Part shown: in pieces, positions 1-5,004 of the stretch
Layout: the number at the start of each line of letters is the position of its first letter
Numbering within the stretch: the stretch's first letter is position 1
Assembly (NCBI GenBank): GCA_937880795.1
Contig: CALGRQ010000016.1
Location: forward strand, 1 to 6,044
Direction: 5' to 3'
DNA from: an uncultured Dyadobacter sp.
Lineage (GTDB): Bacteria > Bacteroidota > Bacteroidia > Cytophagales > Spirosomataceae
DNA length: 6,044 nucleotides
The notes under the pieces: generated by a model
Seen by the model: the letters and a program-made list of their open reading frames with translations, nothing else
Database searches by the model: none
Told to the model about the DNA's origin: nothing
Made by a program: the position numbers and the translations under genes

Positions 1-162
1 AGACCTGGCCCCGAACTTTGCAAGTATTTCGGCCCCATAATCGTCTAATTGTTTCGTGGACATTCCTAGTTTGACATAGTTTCTCATCTCTTTTAACGTG
101 CAGGCAACTACCTCACTTACTCTCTTCATGCCAATCAAATCCTCTTCGTTCAATATTAACAT
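1..162 (-). CDS. map: Type I methionine aminopeptidase, N-terminal part (runs off the left edge)
   Basis: Reading the minus strand from an ATG at 162 gives 54 uninterrupted codons to the window edge, beginning MLILNEEDLIGMKR and continuing through a segment with VKLGMSTKQLDD (about residues 30-41) and ending at AKFGARS. This is the expected N-terminal helix pattern of type I methionine aminopeptidases (M24 family), including the 'v.pG.sT.eLD' signature and the 'GA.S' that precedes the catalytic domain. These enzymes remove the initiator methionine from nascent proteins in the cytoplasm using two metal ions. The metal ligands lie beyond the edge, so activity cannot be judged. The start is bounded by an in-frame TAA four codons upstream. 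There is no Shine-Dalgarno sequence. The 'GARSAP'-type N-terminus resembles the accessory YflG-like forms rather than the usual housekeeping copy, so this may be a second paralogue; that point is inference. It is transcribed divergently from the AraC gene. Confidence 0.85.
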   Translation of the reverse strand, partial: MLILNEEDLIGMKRVSEVVACTLKEMRNYVKLGMSTKQLDDYGAEILAKFGARS

Positions 163-183
163 AGCTTTGATTTAATATTCCTA

Positions 184-191
184 CAATATTA
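184..191 (-). promoter_or_regulatory. Possible -7 promoter element for the methionine aminopeptidase gene
   Basis: On the minus strand this reads TAATATTG, one mismatch from the Bacteroidota -7 consensus TAnnTTTG. A TTTT run (three of four matches to the -33 TTTG) lies 19 bases further upstream, at about 211-214. It would give a leader of roughly 15 bases before the ATG at 162. The match is weak and unsupported by anything but position. Confidence 0.3.
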
Positions 192-258
192 GGGTTTACG
201 GAAGGTTCGGAAAAGTAAAAATCGGACATTTAGATACTACATGGCGTTAGTTTCTTTA

Positions 259-266
259 TATCTTTG
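259..266 (+). promoter_or_regulatory. -7 promoter element (TATCTTTG) of the AraC-family gene
   Basis: TATCTTTG is an exact match to the Bacteroidota sigma-factor -7 consensus TAnnTTTG. No good TTTG-like -33 element is visible 19-21 bases upstream, which would fit a promoter that needs an activator or is weak. The last base lies only 9 bases before the ATG at 276, so the predicted transcript has an extremely short leader. Confidence 0.55.
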
Positions 267-275
267 TAAGTAGTT

Positions 276-1118
276 ATGCCCATAAATTTTTTGCAAAATA
301 TTAAAACGTCAACGCCTCTGAGATCTGCCTTGATTACCGGACATGAGGCGTCTTATGAGCAACTCCAGACAGAGAATATATTGGGAATACACGTCTTCTC
401 TTGCAGGGATTTGAACCCCAACCAGCCTTTATTCAATGATGGCTTACCCTCACTTATTTTCATGCCCCGAAAATCGGATACCGTTTATTTAAGAGATAAA
501 GGGAAAATGGTAAGATTTAATTCCGCCTGGGTGTGCTGTGGCGTAATTAATAACACGTCTTGGGAAGTTCCAGAGGATCTCGAATACATATTGGTTCTGC
601 GTTTCAAACCTTTCTCTTTTTATTCATTGTTTAATGTTACCCCATTGGCTTTTCACTCCAGTCCAATATGTAATTTGGAAGATGTTGTGAGTGAAAGTTG
701 GATGCAGATCTTTGATAAAATGTATGAAAAAAAGACAATATCCGAAAGGATTTCATTTTTAGATAAAATCCTTTCATCATCTCAAGCTAACGATTTTTCC
801 CCCCGCGTATTAAGCGAGGCGATTGAATATATAGAACATAGAAAAGGGAATACGACTGTATCGGAAGTTCTTAATCAGTTGGGTAAAAGGGTCAATCCAA
901 GATGGCTGCATCGCAATTTTGTAAAATATATCGGGATTTCACCGAAAAGATATATTTCGCTTCAACGTTTTATTTACACTTATGGAATGTACGAGAAATG
1001 CAAATCAGAGGGGTTGTTTGATGTAGCGTTGCTTTCGGGTTATTATGATTACAACCATTTCTTTAAAGATTTCAAAAGATATATCGGGGTAGCTCCGTCT
1101 CAATATGTTTGGAAATAG
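276..1118 (+). CDS. AraC-family transcriptional regulator (DUF6597-like sensor region plus AraC DNA-binding domain)
   Basis: This 280-residue protein is a likely cytoplasmic transcription factor. The C-terminal third (about residues 180-280) is an AraC/XylS DNA-binding domain. A first helix-turn-helix lies around 194-218 and ends in the linker motif GISPKRY (220-226). A second lies around 248-268 with the family hallmark GYYDYNHFFKDFKRYIGVAP (255-274). The N-terminal part (about 45-140) has the pattern 'DG...LIF ... G ... LRFKP.. ... NLEDV' seen in DUF6597-type sensor regions of Bacteroidota regulators; it has no signal peptide or membrane segment. It carries an adjacent cysteine pair at 87-88, whose role is unknown. 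The start is well fixed: an in-frame TAA sits at 267-269 and no other start codon lies between it and the ATG. The gene lies immediately upstream of, and in the same direction as, the TonB-receptor cassette, so it is the probable local regulator of that cassette, possibly sensing iron or siderophore as PchR/YbtA-type proteins do. The ligand is not known. Confidence 0.9.
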   Translation: MPINFLQNIKTSTPLRSALITGHEASYEQLQTENILGIHVFSCRDLNPNQPLFNDGLPSLIFMPRKSDTVYLRDKGKMVRFNSAWVCCGVINNTSWEVPEDLEYILVLRFKPFSFYSLFNVTPLAFHSSPICNLEDVVSESWMQIFDKMYEKKTISERISFLDKILSSSQANDFSPRVLSEAIEYIEHRKGNTTVSEVLNQLGKRVNPRWLHRNFVKYIGISPKRYISLQRFIYTYGMYEKCKSEGLFDVALLSGYYDYNHFFKDFKRYIGVAPSQYVWK

Positions 1119-1120
1119 CG

Positions 1121-1248
1121 GTTAACAATTTGTTTTCGTTGGGATTGGCGATTCTCCTTACTTTTTTTATTCTCCCTTAAAAGTCCATTTCTTCATTGGA
1201 AAGCTTTGACTGATCAAAGTGGGTTACAACAGTTAACGTTGAGTTTTC
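1121..1248 (+). repeat. Imperfect 17-bp direct repeat GTTAACnnTnnGTTTTC (copies at 1121-1137 and 1232-1248)
   Basis: The two copies read GTTAACAATTTGTTTTC and GTTAACGTTGAGTTTTC, sharing 13 of 17 positions in the same orientation with a period of 111 bases. The first copy begins three bases after the AraC gene's stop codon. A much weaker third likeness (TTTAACGCACAGT, about 9 of 17 over the full length) starts at 1299. AraC-family proteins often bind roughly 17-bp directly repeated half-sites, so these are candidate operators, although 111 bp apart they would imply looping or separate sites. Chance similarity in AT-rich DNA is possible. Confidence 0.4.
1204..1219. repeat. Inverted repeat CTTTGA-N4-TCAAAG
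   Basis: Two perfect 6-bp arms (1204-1209 and 1214-1219) flank CTGA. The size and spacing fit a binding site for a dimeric regulator. It is not followed by a T-tract, so it is not a terminator. No protein can be assigned to it. Confidence 0.4.
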
Positions 1249-1324
1249 AATATTTTCTATATACAGTAGTAATAGGTATCGCTGGGGAGTGAGAGAGGTT
1301 TAACGCACAGTAAAAATTAAAAGA

Positions 1325-1369
1325 TTCAATTGATATTCAAGTAAAGAGCAATACCCCTCTCGAATTGAA
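1325..1369. repeat. Inverted repeat TTCAATT-N31-AATTGAA
   Basis: Two perfect 7-bp arms (1325-1331 and 1363-1369) are separated by 31 bases. The left arm overlaps the 8-bp palindrome TCAATTGA (1326-1333). The arms are AT-rich, so chance is a real possibility. The location, about 70-120 bases upstream of the predicted receptor transcription start, is compatible with regulator binding. Confidence 0.25.
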
Positions 1370-1393
1370 GGAACAAATCGAATAAAAATAAGG

Positions 1394-1421
1394 GCGGAAA
1401 AAGCGTATTTTGAAATTCCGC
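1394..1421. promoter_or_regulatory. Candidate operator: inverted repeat GCGGAA-N16-TTCCGC over the receptor -33 element
   Basis: Perfect 6-bp arms at 1394-1399 and 1416-1421 flank the predicted -33 TTTG (1409-1412). GC-rich arms in an otherwise AT-rich spacer stand out. Because the repeat lies upstream of the predicted transcription start, it would act as DNA and not as an RNA hairpin. It is a candidate site for a repressor or activator of the receptor operon. Confidence 0.4.
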
Positions 1422-1439
1422 AGAATTAATCTATTATTG
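1409..1439 (+). promoter_or_regulatory. Predicted Bacteroidota promoter of the receptor operon
   Basis: A TTTG at 1409-1412 is followed after 19 bases by TATTATTG at 1432-1439, which matches the -33 TTTG / 19-21 bp / -7 TAnnTTTG layout with one mismatch in the -7 element. Transcription would start around 1443-1447, leaving a leader of about 25-40 bases before the receptor start. No other comparably placed pair was seen in the gap. Confidence 0.55.
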
Positions 1440-1465
1440 TATTTTAATTTATACCAATTCTAAAT

Positions 1466-1473
1466 AAAGGTGG
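1466..1473 (+). promoter_or_regulatory. Shine-Dalgarno-like AAAGGTGG that bears on the receptor start
   Basis: This purine-rich stretch overlaps the GTG at 1470, so it cannot serve that codon. It would serve TTG at 1485, with 11 bases between, giving a protein five residues shorter and still with a complete signal peptide. Bacteroidota often do without such sites, so it does not settle the question. Confidence 0.35.
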
Positions 1474-3674
1474 TTAAAATACGTTTGAAATGGAACAATC
1501 GGCAGAAAAAATGTCTTAAATGGGCAATTTTAGCTTTATTGTTTTTGAATTGTGCTGATTCGATAGCTCAATCTAAAGTCGATACCACGGTAGTCGATAC
1601 CCTTAAGCCGATCAAGGTGGAAGAAGTTCGGGTCGAGGGTAAAACTAAAATCACAAAGATAAAAGAGCAGGCATTTAGTGTGAATGTTATTGATGCGAAA
1701 CAGTTGTATAATTCTTCGGTTGACTTAAATCAGGCGTTGAACCGATCAACCGGGGTTCGTGTTCGCGAAGACGGAGGTATGGGCTCTAATTTTAGCTTTT
1801 CGCTAAATGGTTTTAGTGGCAAACAAGTTAAGTTCTTTCTGGATGGTCTTCCCACGGATAATTTTGGTTCATCCCTGACTTTAAATAATCTGCCGGCAAC
1901 AATGGCCGAACGTGTTGAAATCTATAAAGGCGTCCTTCCGGTAAGCTTAGGAGCTGACGCATTAGGGGGAGCCGTCAATATTGTTACTCGTGCGAACTCA
2001 AATTACCTAGATGTATCCTACGGCTACGGTTCATTTAACACTCATAAAGCGGGAATTAATGGTGCATTTACAGACAGGAAGACAGGTTTTACAGTTCGTA
2101 CAAATGCCTTTTACAATTATTCAGATAACAATTATAAAGTAAATGTGCGGCCACTAGACTGGGAAACGCTTCAAGACGGACCAGAACAGGAGGTTGAACG
2201 CTTTCACGACAGTTACCGTTCGATCGGAGCACAAATAGATGTTGGGGTTTCAGGTAAATCTTATGCGGATCACCTGCTGTTTGGAGCGATATTGTCCGGT
2301 AATAATAAGGATATCCAGACCGGGGTAACAATGGAGCAGGTTTTTGGTGCCAGAACCTCTCGCAGCAATTCGGTTATACCGACTATCAAATATAAAAAGT
2401 CCGATTTGTTTTTAGAGGGGTTGGATTTTACGATGTATGGCGCATATAATATAACCAACAATCATTTTGTCGATACCGCTCGACTGCGGTTTAACTGGTT
2501 ACAGCAGACCATTCCATCGTCCTCAGCAGAGAGCTCACGTTCACAACTTAAAAACAGAGACAAAGAGGCCCTTGCCTCGGCCAATCTAGCCTATTCGCTA
2601 AATGATAATCAGGCGTTTTCGTTAAATTATGTACTAACTGACTTTCAACGAAAATCAAGCGACGTGGAGAACCCGGATAACGTCACTTTCTTGATGCCTC
2701 AAGGACTTCGAAAACAGAATTTGGGAATAGCCTGGCAAACTACTTACACACGATTTACCTCCACTCTTTTCAGTAAACTGTATAATCTGAATGCAAAATC
2801 CTTTGAAGATGTTTCAACCAATAATGTTCCCCAATACGAACAGACTGAGTTGAATAGGACGCATGTAGGATATGGAGCCGCCGCAGCATATTTCATTATG
2901 CCAAACCTCCAAACGAAAGCTTCTTACGAGCATACCTACCGCCTGCCTGAGGCAACGGAATTGTTAGGTGATGGTTTGTATGTTCGTCGCAATTCCAATC
3001 TTAAGCCGGAAAAAAGCGATAACATCAATTTAGGAGTACTTTATACCGTTCTATCGGGAGGCGTGCATCGACTGAACCTGGAAGGGAACTTTATATTACG
3101 CAATGCGAAAGATTACATTCGTCAGGATCAACAACAAGTGCAACCTGTTGATCGTCAATATATCAATGTTGGTGATGTCAGGACAACGGGTGGAGAGGCA
3201 GAAATTCGTTATAGCTGGAATAATAGATTGTTTGCAAGTGTAAATGCTACATTTCAGGATATTATAGACCGTACCGAATTTCTTATTAGTGAGAATCTAA
3301 CAGGAACCACGCGCAGTCCAAATCTGAATTATGGTTTCCGCCTACCTAATATGCCATATCTTTTTGGAAATGTTAATCTGGGTACTAAAATACCAACAGC
3401 AGGCAGTGATAGGGATGCAATCAGCTTAAATTACAGTCTTGGGTATGTCGAGAAATATTATTTTACACCTAATCAGATCGGCAGCAACAATCAGGATATC
3501 ATCCCCCGGCAGATATCACATGATGTTTTCGCTGACTATTCCTTGAATAATGGTAAATATGTCATTGCGATAGAATGTAAAAATTTGACTAATAGCAGGT
3601 TATATGACAATTACCTATTACAGAAGCCAGGACGCTCTTTTTTCGTTAAACTTCGATATTTTATAACACAATAG
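1470..3674 (+). CDS. TonB-dependent outer-membrane receptor, probable siderophore receptor (XusA-like position)
   Basis: This 734-residue protein is a 22-stranded-barrel-type receptor that would import a ligand across the outer membrane using TonB energy. Residues 1-33 form a signal peptide (basic start, hydrophobic core WAILALLFL, likely cleavage after SIA before Q34). The plug domain spans about 65-174 and ends in the hallmark GADALGGAVNIVTR (161-174), preceded by AERVEIYKG. The barrel follows, with the typical YRLPEATEL (490-498) and NLKPEKS (510-516) segments, and a C-terminal strand GRSFFVKLRYF. The protein has no N-terminal carboxypeptidase-regulatory-like extension, so it is a siderophore/metal-type receptor and not a SusC glycan transporter. 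The start is uncertain: there is no in-frame ATG near the signal peptide. GTG at 1470 is given here; TTG at 1485 is the alternative, with AAAGGTGG 11 bases upstream. An in-frame TAA at 1461-1463 bars earlier starts. The gene lies 27 bases upstream of the lipoprotein gene with no terminator between them. The ligand is unknown; a ferric siderophore is inferred from the neighbours. Confidence 0.9.
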   Translation: MVKIRLKWNNRQKKCLKWAILALLFLNCADSIAQSKVDTTVVDTLKPIKVEEVRVEGKTKITKIKEQAFSVNVIDAKQLYNSSVDLNQALNRSTGVRVREDGGMGSNFSFSLNGFSGKQVKFFLDGLPTDNFGSSLTLNNLPATMAERVEIYKGVLPVSLGADALGGAVNIVTRANSNYLDVSYGYGSFNTHKAGINGAFTDRKTGFTVRTNAFYNYSDNNYKVNVRPLDWETLQDGPEQEVERFHDSYRSIGAQIDVGVSGKSYADHLLFGAILSGNNKDIQTGVTMEQVFGARTSRSNSVIPTIKYKKSDLFLEGLDFTMYGAYNITNNHFVDTARLRFNWLQQTIPSSSAESSRSQLKNRDKEALASANLAYSLNDNQAFSLNYVLTDFQRKSSDVENPDNVTFLMPQGLRKQNLGIAWQTTYTRFTSTLFSKLYNLNAKSFEDVSTNNVPQYEQTELNRTHVGYGAAAAYFIMPNLQTKASYEHTYRLPEATELLGDGLYVRRNSNLKPEKSDNINLGVLYTVLSGGVHRLNLEGNFILRNAKDYIRQDQQQVQPVDRQYINVGDVRTTGGEAEIRYSWNNRLFASVNATFQDIIDRTEFLISENLTGTTRSPNLNYGFRLPNMPYLFGNVNLGTKIPTAGSDRDAISLNYSLGYVEKYYFTPNQIGSNNQDIIPRQISHDVFADYSLNNGKYVIAIECKNLTNSRLYDNYLLQKPGRSFFVKLRYFITQ

Positions 3675-3701
3675 ATTTTACACAATTAAACAAAACAAAT
3701 A

Positions 3702-4934
3702 ATGAACGCCTTTAAACTTAAACGGATTTATAGACATGGATTGCAGATGATGTTGGCCGTTACCTTGGTTTCATGTAGTAATGATGACGGACCTACACCA
3801 ACTCCAACAGATGGAGAAGTATTTACCTTAGGATTAGGAGTTACCACATCGGAGGCCACAACGAATTATGTTCTTCATACAAATGATCTGATGAACGGTA
3901 AGCTTTCCCTTGTTAATGCTGGTTTTCTGCAGGATGGTTATAGGGACTTTACTACAGTGGGAAATTACTTTTATAGTATTGGTGGTTTAGGTCTGACTGA
4001 TGTCAATACATACTATGTGGATGCATCAGGCGAAGTGGCCGTAAAAACGGGCTTAAATTTAGTCGACAGGGTTTCCGACGCTCATGATCTGGATGGATCA
4101 GGTAAAACACTGCTGGCAGTAACTTTACCGGCTAGTCCCGCTGATGGAACGGAAATGAAATTCATGACGGTTGATGCTGAATCAAATACAATTACTCGTA
4201 CAGAAAAGATAGCCGTTGACAACAAGAATTTTCCTATCGAGAATGAGTGGATGCTGCATACAGGAATTGCTGTACGTGGAGATCAAGCTTTTCAAACCAT
4301 TGTACCTTTTGATGCAGTAGGATGGAAAACATCAAAAACGAATAAGACTTATGTAGCGGTTTATAGCTATCCGGATTTTAAGCTGGAAAAAATAATCGAG
4401 GATGATCGTACAGGTCCTGCAGGTGCATTTGGGACTCGCTCGGGTATTTTTGCAACTGAATCAGGAGATATCTATACCATATCACATAGTGGATATGGCT
4501 ATTCTCAACGCACAAAAGATCCTGCTGTTTTGAAGATTTCAGCTGGAGCATCTGAGTTTGATGAGGATTATCTTTTTAAAACAGCAGATGTAAGTAATGG
4601 TGGAAGAATAGTACATGCCATTTATGTGGGAAATAATAAACTTTTTGCTACTGTCAGTACAGGCACCCAAGCTAGCCAATGGGCAGACGATAATCTAAAA
4701 TTCGCAATTGTGGATTTAGCAAACAAAACCATTACTACGGTTGCAGGTTCACCGACGTTCAGTGGGAATGGTGGTAGAAGTTTTGCCGCTTTTCATAAAA
4801 ATGGAAAAGCATATGCTGCAGCCACCGTTAATGATGTCCTAAATATTTATGAAATAGACATTCCCGCTGCGACATTACGTAAAGGAGCTCAAGTGGATGC
4901 ATCGTTCGTTGGGGGTATAGGGCAGATAAAATAA
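3702..4934 (+). CDS. DUF4374-family surface lipoprotein (XusB-like, probable siderophore-binding beta-propeller)
   Basis: This 410-residue lipoprotein has a signal peptide with lipobox LVSC, placing the lipidated cysteine at residue 25. It is followed by SNDDG, an acidic stretch like the Bacteroidota lipoprotein export signal that sends lipoproteins to the outside of the outer membrane, and then a PTPTPTDG linker (31-38). The mature part has the repetitive strand pattern and family-type segments of DUF4374: SGIFATESGDIYTIS (247-261), PAVLKISAGASEFDEDYLFK (274-293), and a YVGNNKLFATVSTG stretch (308-321). The family is predicted to fold as a beta-propeller. In Bacteroides thetaiotaomicron the family member XusB binds ferric enterobactin and works with the receptor XusA. 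Here the gene follows the receptor gene by 27 bases and is presumably co-transcribed. Its likely role is capturing a ferric siderophore at the cell surface and handing it to the receptor; the exact ligand is unknown. There is no clear Shine-Dalgarno sequence; the leader is A-rich, as is common in the phylum. Confidence 0.87.
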   Translation: MNAFKLKRIYRHGLQMMLAVTLVSCSNDDGPTPTPTDGEVFTLGLGVTTSEATTNYVLHTNDLMNGKLSLVNAGFLQDGYRDFTTVGNYFYSIGGLGLTDVNTYYVDASGEVAVKTGLNLVDRVSDAHDLDGSGKTLLAVTLPASPADGTEMKFMTVDAESNTITRTEKIAVDNKNFPIENEWMLHTGIAVRGDQAFQTIVPFDAVGWKTSKTNKTYVAVYSYPDFKLEKIIEDDRTGPAGAFGTRSGIFATESGDIYTISHSGYGYSQRTKDPAVLKISAGASEFDEDYLFKTADVSNGGRIVHAIYVGNNKLFATVSTGTQASQWADDNLKFAIVDLANKTITTVAGSPTFSGNGGRSFAAFHKNGKAYAAATVNDVLNIYEIDIPAATLRKGAQVDASFVGGIGQIK

Positions 4935-4961
4935 CAAGTACAAAACATTTAAAATATTCAG

Positions 4962-5000
4962 TCCGATGCCCTTATAAAATAGGGCATTGGATTGTTTTTT
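4962..5000 (+). terminator. Intrinsic-terminator-like hairpin between the lipoprotein and PepSY genes
   Basis: TCCGATGCCCT (4962-4972) pairs with AGGGCATTGGA (4981-4991), giving an 11-bp stem with one G-U pair and an 8-base loop. It is followed directly by TTGTTTTTT (4992-5000). This is the classic form of a Rho-independent terminator on the plus strand. It lies 27 bases after the lipoprotein stop codon and only 4 bases before the PepSY gene's ATG. It may end most transcripts after the lipoprotein gene, or act as an attenuator that limits expression of the inner-membrane component. Confidence 0.8.
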
Positions 5001-5004
5001 AATT

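Larger units (their letters stand above)
1119..1469. other. Gene-free regulatory intergenic region between the regulator and the receptor
   Basis: No convincing reading frame, tRNA or insertion-sequence end is visible in these 351 bases. The region is AT-rich and unusually dense in short symmetric elements: a long-spaced direct repeat (1121-1137 and 1232-1248), a CTTTGA/TCAAAG inverted repeat (1204-1219), a TTCAATT/AATTGAA inverted repeat (1325-1369), and a GCGGAA/TTCCGC inverted repeat (1394-1421) overlying the -33 element of the receptor promoter. The length and content suit an upstream activating region for the receptor operon, but no site can be assigned to a given protein from sequence alone. 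Confidence 0.6.

Noticed and set aside
199..212. CGGAA direct repeat (period 9) upstream of the AraC gene
   Set aside because: Five-base repeats in a short region are expected by chance, and there is no further symmetry.
1139..1172. Possible terminator after the AraC gene (GGGATTGGCGATTCTCC followed by a T-run)
   Set aside because: The putative stem pairs only two or three bases before mismatching, so the T-run alone does not make an intrinsic terminator.
1293..1361. GAGAGG ... CCTCTC inverted pair in the gap
   Set aside because: Six-base arms with a spacer of over 50 bases and no T-tract or coding context give no reason to call a structure or site.
2089..2461. Two overlapping minus-strand open frames (80 and 63 codons) inside the receptor gene
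   Set aside because: They lie wholly within a well-supported coding frame on the other strand, have no recognisable motifs or start signals, and look like chance antisense frames.
1470..4934. SusC/SusD glycan-uptake pair
   Set aside because: The receptor lacks the N-terminal carboxypeptidase-regulatory-like domain of SusC, and the lipoprotein has a DUF4374 beta-propeller pattern rather than the helical SusD/RagB fold.
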